This document shows positions 12,376 to 23,289 of a stretch of DNA of 64,000 bases, piece by piece. The stretch comes from Xestospongia muta (lineage: Eukaryota; Porifera; Demospongiae; Haplosclerida; Petrosiidae): the NCBI GenBank assembly GCA_963693285.1, contig OY848918.1:3477876-3541875 (forward strand), read 5' to 3'. The notes under the pieces are model-generated. The model was given only the letters and a program-made list of their open reading frames with translations. It ran no database searches and was not told the origin of the DNA. Position 1 is the first letter of the stretch, and every line of letters begins with the position of its first letter. Position numbers and translations under genes: made by a program.

Positions 12376-13446
12376 CCAGACCTATCAACTTTAGCTCCAC
12401 CCACAACCACTGTTATTTATGATATTACTTTTTTATTTTTTCAACTGTTGCTAAGTTTAAAAAATAAGTTCATATAATATACTGACCATTCCATATAATT
12501 ATTGTATTACTACAAGAGACTTGTCAATGAATATTATTAAGAGTGGGTGGAGGAACAAGTAATGAAGATACTACAACTAATAAATTATTATTAAAGTTAT
12601 TATTAGTTATAATTAAAGCAGATAGAATAGTTAGTCCTCTTATTAATAATTTAATTATTAGTTATTATTATGAAGGTGGCATATTTACTAGTTGAAGACT
12701 TTGCTTAGAACCTCTATTCCTCTATAAAGAAATGTACTCAACTGTAAGTCAATCCTGACTATTACATGACGGAGTCATGCCATTTTGTCTAACAAAATGG
12801 ACTTTTGTCCCAATTTATCTAATAGTGTCTAATAGTGTAAAAGGTGTAAGATAAGTGGATTAACCTTCGAAATTACAGTTCTAATTATATCAATAGATGT
12901 TTATTATAACAATTATTAGCACAAGCATGAGAGAAAATGTGGCTTGTTCACATGACATTCACGTGAACAAGCAATGAATAATATTGAAATGTACTTTAAT
13001 GTTCACATAATGAAGAAGACATGTTAATTAATACAACACTGACATGTGATTATTCCAACCAAACATTCTAAGATTGTTTGATAGTGTTGATGTAGTGATA
13101 TTACAGTAAATAGTTAACCCTCACATCCACCCAGTGGTTGTGTATCTTCTGTATCTGATAATGCACTTTGAACTTTGTAATTCACCAAAGATAATGTGTA
13201 CAACTACAAAATTTTACTGAGAGATGTGAAAAGCTCAACACTGTTAACTCATTTTAGCTAAAAATCTACCACTAAAGAACAAAAAGCTTGAAAGACAAAA
13301 CAATCTTTCAAATTAGGCACAGACAAAGTGGTAACATAGCAACTGTTTTTATAACTGTAATAAGATCACATGATCCAAAGTGTGACCTACATCAAGATAT
13401 CAGGACAGTTTGTACTAGTATACATACACAGTTTGTCTCTCCTGTT
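12376..13446. other. KMT2 3' flank / TRIM copy 1 upstream region
   Basis: No gene is seen. The block 12400-12560 is the KMT2 3' UTR or flank and recurs after most relics. At 12690-12760 there is a damaged exon-like sequence (related to 23018 and 56494), followed by a motif with repeated CATTTTGTCTAA. From about 13360 comes the upstream block shared by all TRIM copies (AGATCACATGATC, CAAGATATCAGG, TTTGTACTAGTATACATA), ending at the TRIM ATG. That block is the likely promoter/leader of the family. Confidence 0.7.
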
Positions 13447-15686
13447 ATGGCAGTACCTAGTATCTCCTCCTCTACAGCTCTCAAGAAACTAGAGGAACAG
13501 CTCACCTGTGCTATATGTCTTGACCTCTATACTAACCCCAAGACCTTACCATGTCTCCATTCTTTCTGTCAAAAATGTCTGGAGGGTCTACCACTGGACC
13601 CTCAAGGAGATAACTACTTCATCTCTTGTCCCACTTGTCGTCATCGTACCCAGTTACCTCAGCCAACAGGAGCAGCTGACTTTCCTGCAGCTTTCCAAAT
13701 TAACAACCTCAAAGAGGTATACAATCTAATGACAAAAGTTTCAGGACATCAAGAGGTAACCTGTGATAACTGTACTACAACTAATGCCACAGGTTACTGT
13801 AAAGAATGTGCCAAATTTCTCTGTCCAAAATGTATTGATGTTCACAAGAATTGGGCTCCCATTGCTGATCATAAGATAACAAGTCTTGATAAGGTAGCAA
13901 CGTCTGCATCTAAATTGGTTCCCAAGAAACAGGAGATCAAATGTTCCTCTCATAATGAACCTTTAAGGATATTTTGTGAAACATGTGAAGAACTCATTTG
14001 TCATGACTGTACCGTACGTATTCATAGAGATCATGATTATGACTTGGTCTTTGACTGCTATCCCAAACATTGTCAAATCTTAGAAACAAATCTAAAGTCA
14101 GTTATTGACAAGGTCACTGCTGTTACTGATATCCAAACTGCTCTCACAGACAGAGAGAATGAGAAGTTGTAAAAGAGGAGATACATGTCATGGTGGAAGA
14201 AATGATTGATATCCTTCGTCAGTCTGAGAGACAGTTGACTAGAGAGGTCGACGCAGTCACTGATAGTAAACTACAGGTGTTATCAGAGCAAAAGAAATCA
14301 GCTGAAAGAAGATTGAGTCAATTGAAGGATTGCCAGGAATTTGTGGAACAGAGTCTTGAGATAGGCAGTCCTCAAGAAGTAGTGACATCTACAAAACAAA
14401 TGATGGAGCATATGAGTCATGTGACTCAACAGATTAATATTGAAGAGTTTAATCCTAGAGAGAAAGCTGATGTTTATTTTAAGAAAGACAGCAACATTGT
14501 TGATTCACTGCATCATATTGGAGATATTGTGTTCTTCTCACCTACTGTTCTACAACAGTGTAAAGTCAAGAAGATTGATCATCAACACATCACCATAAAT
14601 AATAAAACAGTTTCATTCCCACTATCTATCCAATATTGTGATTTCAGTCTTCTTACTGTTCCTCTATCATCACTCAGTTGTAGTGTAGTACCAGTTGGTA
14701 CAGCTACACCCATCACAGCTACAGTTATTACCACCACCCATCCTGGAGTGTATACAATACATTGTAGTCCTGTAACTAATGGTCATCATCAAGTTAATGT
14801 CGAAGTTAATGATGTCCAAGTTCATAGTACCTCGCTAGTGATCCCTTTTAATCCTTACTTTGATAACATCACTCCAGTACGTACTATACCTGAACTTAAT
14901 GGACCCTGGGGAGTTGCTGTGACTGATAATGGAGATATTATAGTAAGTGAGTGTAGTCACCACTGTGTCACAGTATTAGATAGAGATGGAAAGAAAGTGA
15001 AGTCTTTTGGTCTGAAGAGTAGAGGAAGTGTAAATGTCAATTTCCATTATCCTCGTGGTGTAGCTATTACTCCAGACAACTTCATTCTTGTTGCTGATAA
15101 TCACAAGATCCAGAAGATATCTATGGACGGGAAATGTATTAAGTCAGTTGGTAAAGAAGGTAGTGGACCAGAATTTAATGGTCCTTGTGGAATCACCATT
15201 TCTCCTAAAAGTGGACATATTTATATTGCAGATTATGGTAACCATCGTATACAAGTCTTAAATCCTGATCTAAGTTTCTCCCACACACTTGGTACCAAAG
15301 GATCAGCCGAGGGACAATTTAATAATCCAGAAGACATCACTACTGACAGACGAGGGTTAGTCTATGTGACTGATATCAGTAATCATTGTATCCAGACATT
15401 CACTCCTGAGGGACAGTTTTTGTCTCAGTTTGGTACCAAAGGATATGGTGCTGGACAACTTAGTAAACCAGTTGGAATTGTAATAGATGATAACAATCTA
15501 ATGTACATTACAGAGTGGGGTAATGATTGTATATCTATCTTCACTACTGATGGTCAGTTTGTTCGTTCTTTTGGAGGACAAGGTAGCAGTGTGGGTCAGT
15601 TTAAATCTCCATATGGAATAACGTTTGACAGAGAAGGATATTTGTATGTTTGTGATTATAGTAATAACAGACTAGTAGTGTATTGA
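13447..15686 (+). pseudogene. TRIM-NHL copy 1, frameshifted by a 16-bp deletion
   Basis: Class VII TRIM organisation: RING (CAIC...C-LH-FC..C...CPTC), two B-boxes, coiled coil, filamin-type Ig domain (HPGVYTIHCSP) and six NHL blades ending RLVVY. The first frame from 13447 stops with TAA at 14170 in the coiled coil; the second frame picks up at once and stays open to 15686. Compared with intact copies, 16 bases (ATCAGAGAGCAAGGAG) are missing after GAGAATGAG near 14162, flanked by a GAG microhomology. No splice signals remove the lesion. The rest is undamaged, so the break is recent, allelic, or a sequencing/assembly error. This copy sits directly behind KMT2 and occupies the ancestral position. 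Confidence 0.85.
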
Positions 15687-15869
15687 GATAATAATACAGT
15701 GTGATAGTTTGTATGTACTTTATGAAAATATTATTTTTGTTGATATTAAGACATTTAACTCACCTACTTCTTTCATAATGGGAACATTTGTACAATTATT
15801 CTTCAACAAGTGAACAAAGTTTGATCACATAATCATACAATGTACATGTGATGACACTGTAACACTGTC

Positions 15870-16860
15870 TTAATATTAAATATCATTATAAGAGAGAGAG
15901 AGGGTGTCCTTTAATTAACTTAATAAATTTGTACCCATTAACTCAGAGATGAGATGTTCTACTATATATTATAACTTGTTTGTTCTCTTTAGAGATGTGA
16001 TGGTTGTAATCTCCTTGTAGTTTATTGTCACTAACACTCTTCACTGAGAGATGAGGAGGAGAGAGTGGAGGAGAAGGAGATGTATGTAGATTGATGTGTC
16101 CTCATACACACTGACCATGAGAGACCAGGAAGGAAAATACTTAAAACTATATCACCTGATACTCTCAGAATTAAAATAGGTGAGTAAGTAGATAGATTGA
16201 TGGATGGATGAGTAAATTCATAAACAAACGAACAAACAAACACAATAAAATAACAAATACAATGTTGTTTACTTTTATATCCAGGTTCTTTATGTGTTGA
16301 AGCTCTAGGGAAGTTAACATCACTCTGTGGGTGAAATGGGAGGAGAAAAAGCATTTGGTCTGTGGTCTTCATTGTGTCCAATAACTAAAGTCTTATTAAC
16401 ATCATCTTTACTACAAACTACATGTAATTTGTTAAAGATATGATTGGAATGGATGGATAGACAGATAAATGTATAGACACTTGAAACAGTCAGACATTTA
16501 TATTAACAGACATACTCTTTCTAGATCTTTGATGTATTTCCTGTTAATGATGCTTTAAAATCTGTTGCACTTCAAAGAAAGTTCACCCTCTATTTCTCTG
16601 TCATATTAAAGAGGAGAAATGAGAAAAAGTAAGGACAGACTTACCTTTAGAGTCAAGTTGTTTGAGACAATGGGAGGTGGAACTACCTATAAATATCTCT
16701 GGTATTCAGTATGAACTAACTACTGATAAAAGACAGAAGTGGTCGACATCAAATATCAATGGTACTACTACTGTGTGTCCATTTGTCATTGTATGTATCC
16801 ATTTAACGTTTTATATGTCCAATTAACATTATATGTGTCCATTTTCACTGAGACTGCAGG
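15870..16860 (+). pseudogene. KMT2 relic: intron 15 to intron 18 (exon 16, FYRN, exon 18)
   Basis: The TRIM copy 1 flank changes at 15870-15881 into KMT2 intron 15 sequence. Exon 16 follows (15993-16179) with an internal deletion that removes most of the extended-PHD cysteines. FYRN exon 17 (16285-16436) lacks its middle. Exon 18 (16525-16760) carries small indels. Splice sites are partly kept, but no long frame survives. Confidence 0.88.
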
Positions 16861-16889
16861 TGAGTAATAGATTTATATGTTGGTCACAT

Positions 16890-17545
16890 AAAAATTCTTT
16901 AAAAATGTAGTTCAATGTTTGGAATGTAATTTAGTTAAATTGACAGAGACTTATCAGTCTCACATTCAAATTGATGCATAGGTTTGTTAAATTACAACAA
17001 TGTGTTGTGTAAAAGTTATCATTTTCAGACTGGGAATGTACAAAATGGTATTAGTGAAATTCTCAAAGAAGGAAGTTTGTCTCTCGATGATCTTGTTTAT
17101 TGTGAACAGTACAGTTGATAGTATTTTTTGACTGATCAAATTATATTCTATGTAACAAAGATACTCAAACAAGTTTGAAGCAAGATATCTCCTGCCTGCC
17201 TTCAATACTAATAATTTACATAAGGAGGTAGATAGTTTATAAAATTAAGTGACTACTGTTACCACAAAATCAAATATAAGATTTACTTGAAAGACTTTAC
17301 AGGTTCAGAAAGATAGTCAACATGTACATATTACCAAGTCATTGGAAGTCCATGACAAAAAGGTGTTACTATGAATTGAAGTTATGTGATGACACAGGAA
17401 TTTCATTCATTTTAGACAAACATAAAACAATGTACCTTGTTCTCCATTATTGTGCACATTGACTTTATCCTACAAACAGGTCATTATGTGTCAATGTTCA
17501 TATAGCTGAGGGATGGTATGAATTTGATGATGCATTGGTAAGTAT
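16890..17545 (+). pseudogene. Possible ubiquitin-specific protease (USP) exon remnants
   Basis: Several short exon-like pieces with GT-AG-like borders. One reads FQCLECNLVKLTETY, like the USP Cys-finger CLxC region. The next reads ISEILKEGSLSLDDLVYC, like USP segments between zinc-ligand pairs. The piece near 17480 reads GHYVSMFI in one frame and AEGWYEFDDAL in the neighbouring frame, matching the USP His box GHY...WYxFDD with a one-base shift. Stops and frameshifts indicate a broken gene. Identification rests on motif memory only. Confidence 0.45.
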
Positions 17546-17549
17546 GAAA

Positions 17550-18420
17550 ATTTAATGTTAGGCAACACCAACAAACTTGAGAAATGTTTTGACAAAGTAA
17601 GCATACCTTCTATTTCTACATTGAGGTTTGTGGCTGAAGTTTAGCACACACTTGACCTTAAGTCTTTAACTATGATCTTTGTGAAATGTGTGTGATACAT
17701 GAGGTGTATATTACAACATTTCTATCAACAGCTGTTCTGTCCTTTCAAACTGTTACCTCTATAGGTGAAATATATCAAAAAGAGGCCAACTTCATTATCT
17801 ATAACAGACTCCACTCATCCTACAATGAAAGGCTGTAACTGTTATTATAGTTACAATGGTATACTACAAACATTTAGATATTGAGAAGTGTTTTCAAATG
17901 CAGTCACTTACTTCAACAGTTGTGGTGATTTCTTGGGAGAATGCACAGCAAACATACAAACATCAATTGATGTTAAAGGAACTGACCTCCAGTGTCTACG
18001 ACAAGTGTGGAAATCATGTTCAAATGGCGAATGTTAGCTCAACAGCAATGTATGAAATACTACATAATTCTAATAAATATTTAAATAGCACTCCCGATAT
18101 TCAATGGTTATATCCTCGTAATATGCAACAGTATTAAGAAGAAAACTGTAAGTAGTGATGTAACAAAAGCTCTTATTTAACTTTTTATAGGGAAAATACA
18201 CACCATCCATTACTTTGGTTTTTCTGGAGGCTTTAAAAGACAAAGGGATTGACTATCTGTTTGAAAAGTGGTACAAAAAGGTAGATATACATATACCTCA
18301 CTTGCACAGATAAAAAGACTTAGAATTTGACATGTGGATTATACCTGTCATCAGAAATGCTCATTGGATAATGATGGTATTATTCTGTATAGTCCTTACT
18401 TCAAATGAATATGTGCACTA
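17550..18420 (+). pseudogene. Unidentified exon-like remnants
   Basis: Includes an open stretch at 17856-18137 (93 codons, containing DIQWLYPRNM) and a segment at 18190-18285 encoding LEALKDKGIDYLFEKWYKKV-like sequence between a TAG acceptor and a possible donor. The latter is repeated at about 23350-23460. It may belong to the same broken gene as the USP-like pieces upstream. I do not recognise the protein. Confidence 0.35.
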
Positions 18421-18660
18421 AACAGGTCAAGAGAAGAAATTGAAGAAGTAAAGACAGACTTACCTCTAGAATCAAGTTGTTTGAGACAACTCTTGACTTC
18501 TCTTGACCTGTTATGGTTATTATCTTTTTTGTCAACATTGTAGCCTAATTGTTATAGTAAAGTTGTTGCTGTTGATGGTCAGAAGAAAATAATGATATTT
18601 GCTTTGAGAAGGTAAGGATGGTCTCTCTTTTTCTCTTTCATATGACTCTCTTCTACAATT
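18421..18660 (+). pseudogene. KMT2 relic: scrap of exon 18 joined to complete exon 23
   Basis: A short piece of exon 18 (18431-18490) is followed within 60 bp by KMT2 intron 22 and an exon 23 of exactly the parental length (18544-18611, 68 bp) with acceptor and donor intact. Exon 24 is cut after GATTGTCCC and fused to KMT2 3' flank. A perfect 16-bp inverted repeat (18421-18436 and 18497-18512) brackets the exon 18 piece. Confidence 0.88.
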
Positions 18661-19085
18661 GGATTGTCCCATATAATTATTGTATTACTACAAGAGACTT
18701 GTCAATTAACATTATTAAGAGTGGGTGGAGAAACAAGTAATGAAGATACTACAACTAATAAATTATTATTACAGTTATTATTAGTTATAATTACAGGAGA
18801 TAAAGACTTTACTAAGAAGTTCTATTCCTCAATAGAGAATTGCACTTCATTGTAAGTAAATCCGGTGTCATGCCATTTTGTCTAATCCCGTTTCTTCTAA
18901 CAAAATGTACTATTGTCCCATTTTGTCTAAAAGTATAAAACGCCTCTAATAATTGCATAGCATAATAATTGTATAACTTATAGCTCAGAGTTTTTGATGT
19001 TAACTTACTAAAAGGTGTAGTACACTGTGGAATGTTTAGAATGAAGAATGTCCTTGGACTTATAATAATGTAGAAGGATGAATTT
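18661..19085. other. KMT2 3'-flank-derived spacer
   Basis: No intact gene. Sequence matches the KMT2 3' flank (12480-12840), including the exon-like piece GAGATAAAGACTTTACT near 18797 and the CATTTTGTCTAA motif. The part after about 18843 recurs at 29206 and 37425 as a shared spacer upstream of other TRIM copies. Confidence 0.75.
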
Positions 19086-19375
19086 TTTTTGTCTCAGTTT
19101 GGTACTAGGGGATCTGGTCCTGGACAACTTAGTTATCCATTAGGGATTGTAATAAATGATAACAATCTAATGTACATTGCAGAGTTAGATAATCATTGTA
19201 TGTCTATCTTCACAACTGATGGTCAGTTTGTACAATATTTTAAAGGACAAACTAGCAGTGTCAGTCAGTTTAATTACCGATATGGAATAACAATTGACAG
19301 AAAAGGATAATTGTATATTTGTGATTATAGTAATAACAATAACAACAATAACAGACTAATAGTGTATTGAGATAA
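19086..19375 (+). pseudogene. TRIM-NHL tail relic (last NHL blades)
   Basis: Encodes QFGTRGSGPGQLSYPLG onward through NHL blades 5 and 6, then stops after DRKG instead of continuing to RLVVY. It is the 3' end of a lost TRIM copy. The same relic with similar junctions occurs at 29668 and 37661, so it was copied with the spacer. Confidence 0.9.
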
Positions 19376-19425
19376 TAATACAGTGTGATAGTTTATATGT
19401 ACTTTATGAAACTATTTTTAGTTAT

Positions 19426-19644
19426 TCCTGGTTGTTGTCACAGCAGCTGTTCCTCTATAACTTCTATTACGTGTATGCTTGTCATAAGAATTGTGTCTTT
19501 CTTGATAACAGAGTTTACTGTTATCAACATTCCTCACTGGGAGATGTGTCTAGATCAATGTGTCCTCAAAAACACTGACTATGAGAGACCAGGAAGGAAA
19601 ATACTAAAAACTATATCTCCTAATACTCTCAGAATTAAAATAGG
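19426..19644 (+). pseudogene. KMT2 relic: exon 16 (extended PHD 3' part)
   Basis: Matches KMT2 exon 16 from the GCCHSSCSS region to the exon end, with the GTGAGT donor retained. The start is fused directly to the TRIM 3' UTR (TATGAAACTATTTTTAG). Frame is broken by a TAA-creating insertion after CCTCT. Confidence 0.88.
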
Positions 19645-20122
19645 TGAGTGAGTAGATAGATTGATATGTGTATGGATAAATGTATATATATACAAAGGTA
19701 AGAAGTTGTCCTATAACTGTTTTGGAAGACACTGATTTCACAGTAAAATGCTGGAGGTATAAAGATTAGAGAATTGACTACAATATCTGTGGAATGACCA
19801 TAGAATGTTAGAAATTAATGTTTAAAGACAGAGAAGTAAGGTAGTAAGGAACTTTTAAGCTTTAATACATTGCCTCCATACAACAGTTACATAACAGTTC
19901 AACAGGTACTAAGAAGTCTCAAATTAGAGTAAGGACTTATGCTACCTTTTGAGACTCAATGGTAGTAAAAGTCGTTACTCCAATTATCATAGGATTTGTT
20001 ATTTATAACAAAAGTTACTATAAAATTACAATAACACAACTGTTAATATATATTATAAGATCACCTCAAGATAACAGGGGTGTTGTGTAAGTATACAGCT
20101 TGCTCTTATATTCTTTCCTCTT
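19645..20122. other. TRIM copy 2 upstream region
   Basis: No gene. Begins in KMT2 intron 16-like sequence, then carries a spacer (AGAAGTTGTCCTATAA, ACAGTAAAATGCTGGAGG) duplicated at 30020-30496 and 38227-38728. It ends in the TRIM leader block (AAGATCACCTCAAGATAACAGGGG) before the ATG. Confidence 0.7.
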
Positions 20123-22363
20123 ATGGCAGTACCTAGTACCTCCTCCTCTATAGCTCTCAAGAAACTAGAGGAACAGCTCACCTGTGCTATATGTCTTGAC
20201 CTCTATACCAATCCTAAGACCTTACCATGTCTCCATTCTTTCTGTCAACAATGTCTGGAGGGTCTACCACTAGATCCTCAAGGAGATAACAACTTCATCT
20301 CTTGTCCCACTTGTCGTCATCATACGCAGTTACCTCAACCAACAGGAACAACTGAGTTTCCTGCAGCTTTCCAAATTAACAACCTCAAGGAGGTCTACAA
20401 TCTAATGACAAAAGTGTCAGGACATCAAGAGGTAACCTGTGATAACTGTACTACAACTAATACCACAGGTTACTGTAAAGACTGTACCAAGTTTCTCTGT
20501 CCAAAATGTATTGATGTTCACAAGAATTGGGCTCCTTTTGCTGATCATAAGATAACAAGTCTGGATGAGGTAGTAGTCTCTGCATCTAAATTACTTCCCG
20601 AGAAGCAGGAGATAAAATGCTCCAAACACAAGAAGCCTTTGGAAATCTTTTGTGGAACATGTGAAGAGCTCATTTGTCGGCACTGTACTGTACGTATTCA
20701 TAAAGATCATGATTATGACTTAGTCTCTGATTACTATTCCAAACATTGTCAAAAATTGAAAACAAGTCTTACGTCAGTTAATGACAAGATTACTGCTGTT
20801 ACTGATGTCCTAACTGCTCTCACAGACAGGGAGAATGAGATCAGAGAGCAAGGAGAAATTGTCAAAGAGGAGATACATGTCATGGTGGAAGAAATGATTG
20901 ATATCCTTCGTCAGTCTGAGAGACAACTTACTAGAAATGTGGACACAGTCACTGGTAGTAAACTACAGGTGTTATCAGAGCAGAAGAAATCAGCTGAAAT
21001 GAGATTGAGTCAATTGAAGGATTGCCAGCAATTTGTGGAACAGAGTCTAGAGATGGGCAGTCCTCAAGAAGTAGTGACATCTACAAAACAAATGATGAAG
21101 CATATGAGTCATGTGACTCAACAGGTTAATATTGAAGAGTTTAATCCTAGAGAGAAAGCTAACCTCCACTTTAAGAGAGACAGCAACATTGTTGATACAC
21201 TACATCATATTGGAGATATTATATGCCTCTCACCTACTGTTCTACAACAATGTAAAATCAAGAATATTGATCATCAACGCATCACCATGAATAATAAAAC
21301 AGTTTCATTCCCACTATCTATCCAATTTTGTGATTCTCGTCTTCTTACTGTTCCCCTATTATCTCTAAGTTGTAGTGTAGTACCAGATGGTATAACTACA
21401 CCCATCACAGCTACAGTCACTACCACCACCCATCCTGGAGTGTATACAATACATTGTAGTCCTGTAACTAATGGTCATCATGAAGTTAATGTCCAAGTTA
21501 ATGATGTCCAAGTTGATAGTACCTCACTAGTGATCCCTTTTAATCCTTACCTTGATAACATCACTCCAGTACATACTATACCAGAACTTAACAGACCCTG
21601 GGGAGTTGCTGTGACTGATGATGGATATATTATAGTAAGTGAGTGCAGTTGTCACTGTGTGACTGTACTAGATAGAGATGGAAAGAAAGTGAAGACTTTT
21701 GGTCTGAACGTTAGAAGAAAAAATGTCAAGTTCACTTGTCCTCGTGGTGTAGCCATTTCTCCAGGCAACTTTATTCTTGTTACTTGTAATCACATGATCC
21801 AGAAGATATCTATGGATGGGGAATGTATTAAATCAGTTGGTAAAGAAGGTAGTGGATTGTTGGAATTTAATTGCCCTTATGGTGTCACTATTTCTCCTAT
21901 AACTGGACATATTTATATCGCAGATTGTGATAACCATCGCATACAAGTCTTAAATCCTGATCTAACTTTCTCCCACACATTTGGTACCAAAGGATCAGCC
22001 AAGGGACAGTTTAAAAATCCAAGAGACATTGCTATTGACAGACAAGGGTTAGTGTATGTGACTGATATAAATAATCATCGTATCCAGACATTCACTTCTG
22101 AGGGTCAGTTTTTATCTCAATTTGGTACTGAACAGCTTAGTAAACCAGTAGGGATTATAATAGATGACAAGAATCTAATGTATATTACAGAGGATCGTAA
22201 TCATTGTATCTCTATCTTCACTACTGAAGGTCAGTTTGTACGTTCTTTTGGAGAACGAGGTAGCAGTGTGGGTCAGTTCAATATTCCATGTGGAATAACA
22301 TTTGACAGAGAAGGATATTTGTATGTTTGTGATCTTAGTAATAACAGACTAGTAGTATATTGA
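20123..22363 (+). CDS. TRIM-NHL protein, copy 2
   Basis: Single exon, 746 residues. RING zinc ligands C21, C24, C36, H38, C41, C44, C61, C64; B-box 1 about 106-142; B-box 2 about 166-196; coiled coil about 205-335; filamin-type Ig domain about 345-475; six NHL blades about 480-746 ending RLVVY. It is expected to be a cytoplasmic RING E3 ubiquitin ligase, with the NHL propeller recognising RNA or protein as in TRIM71/TRIM2/TRIM3/Brat relatives. The start is the MAVPS Met conserved across clade A. In blade 4 the loop is shortened (FGTEQLSKP in place of FGTKGSGPGQLSKP), shared with copy 3. All ligand residues are present. The target is unknown. Confidence 0.93.
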   Translation: MAVPSTSSSIALKKLEEQLTCAICLDLYTNPKTLPCLHSFCQQCLEGLPLDPQGDNNFISCPTCRHHTQLPQPTGTTEFPAAFQINNLKEVYNLMTKVSGHQEVTCDNCTTTNTTGYCKDCTKFLCPKCIDVHKNWAPFADHKITSLDEVVVSASKLLPEKQEIKCSKHKKPLEIFCGTCEELICRHCTVRIHKDHDYDLVSDYYSKHCQKLKTSLTSVNDKITAVTDVLTALTDRENEIREQGEIVKEEIHVMVEEMIDILRQSERQLTRNVDTVTGSKLQVLSEQKKSAEMRLSQLKDCQQFVEQSLEMGSPQEVVTSTKQMMKHMSHVTQQVNIEEFNPREKANLHFKRDSNIVDTLHHIGDIICLSPTVLQQCKIKNIDHQRITMNNKTVSFPLSIQFCDSRLLTVPLLSLSCSVVPDGITTPITATVTTTTHPGVYTIHCSPVTNGHHEVNVQVNDVQVDSTSLVIPFNPYLDNITPVHTIPELNRPWGVAVTDDGYIIVSECSCHCVTVLDRDGKKVKTFGLNVRRKNVKFTCPRGVAISPGNFILVTCNHMIQKISMDGECIKSVGKEGSGLLEFNCPYGVTISPITGHIYIADCDNHRIQVLNPDLTFSHTFGTKGSAKGQFKNPRDIAIDRQGLVYVTDINNHRIQTFTSEGQFLSQFGTEQLSKPVGIIIDDKNLMYITEDRNHCISIFTTEGQFVRSFGERGSSVGQFNIPCGITFDREGYLYVCDLSNNRLVVY

Positions 22364-22559
22364 GATAATAATACAGTGTGATAGTTTGTATGTACTTTAT
22401 GAAAATATTATTTTTGTTGATGTTAAGACATTTAACTCACCTACTTTCTTTCATATTGGGACTAGAACATCTGTAAAATTGCTCTTCAACAAGTGAACAA
22501 AGTTTGATCACATAATCACACAATGTACATATGATGACACTGTAACACTGTCTTAGTAT

Positions 22560-22890
22560 TAAATAACATTATAAGAGAGAGGGTGTCCTTTAATTAACTT
22601 AATAAATTTGTACCCTTTAGCTCACAGAGATGAAATGTTCTACTATATATTATAATTTGTTTGTTCTCTCTAGAGATGTGATGATTGTCATCTGCTTAAA
22701 GCTACTGTTGGTTGTTTTCACAGCAGTTGTTCCTCTAATTTTCATTACATGTGTGCTCATAAGAAGAATTGCATCTTTTTGATTAACAAGGAGGTTTACT
22801 GTCACTAACACTCCTCACTGGGAAATGAAGAGGAGAGAATGGAAGAGAAGAAGATGTGTGTAAATTGATGTGTCCTTACACACACTGACC
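22560..22890 (+). pseudogene. KMT2 relic: intron 15 and exon 16
   Basis: After the copy 2 3' flank, the KMT2 intron 15 block begins at the usual junction. Exon 16 starts at about 22674 with substitutions and a stop (TTTTTGATTAAC). It ends abruptly at GACCATGAGAG, where it jumps to KMT2 3'-flank sequence (GTGGGTGGAGAAACAAG). Confidence 0.88.
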
Positions 22891-23230
22891 ATGAGAGTGG
22901 GTGGAGAAACAAGCAATGAAGATACTACAACTAATAAATTATTATTAAAGTTATTACTACAGGCGATAGAATAGCTAGTCCTCTTAATAATAATTTAATT
23001 ATTAGTTATTATTACAGGAGATAGAAGACTTTGCTAAGAAGCTCTATTCCTCTATAAAGAAATGTACTTCACTTTAAGTCAATCCTGACCATTACATGAC
23101 GGAGTCATGACATTTCATCTAATCCCATTTTGTCTAACAAAATGGACTTTTGTCCCAATTTTGTCTAATAGTGTCTAATAGTGTAAAAGGTGTAAGATAA
23201 GTGGATTAAGGCCAGTAATGGTGATGGAAT
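22891..23230. other. KMT2 3'-flank-derived spacer with ghost exon
   Basis: Equivalent to 12540-12860. At 23018, after ATTACAG, an open segment reads EIEDFAKKLYSSIKKCTSL and ends in TTTAAGTC, where the related copy at 56494 has CTGTAAGTC. This looks like an exon absent from the surviving KMT2 model. The repeated CATTTTGTCTAA motif follows. Confidence 0.55.
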
Positions 23231-23289
23231 TCAAATTCCAAAGATGTCTTGAAAAGGTAGAGTACTTAAGAGGAGCCATTTTATACATA

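Noticed and set aside
13447..15686. An intron explaining the frame change in TRIM copy 1
   Set aside because: No GT-AG pair surrounds the lesion and intact copies are continuous there; the difference is a simple 16-bp deletion.
17856..18137. 93-codon plus-strand frame as a standalone gene
   Set aside because: Surrounded by broken exon-like pieces, no recognisable domain and no supporting start context. Kept only as part of an unidentified remnant.
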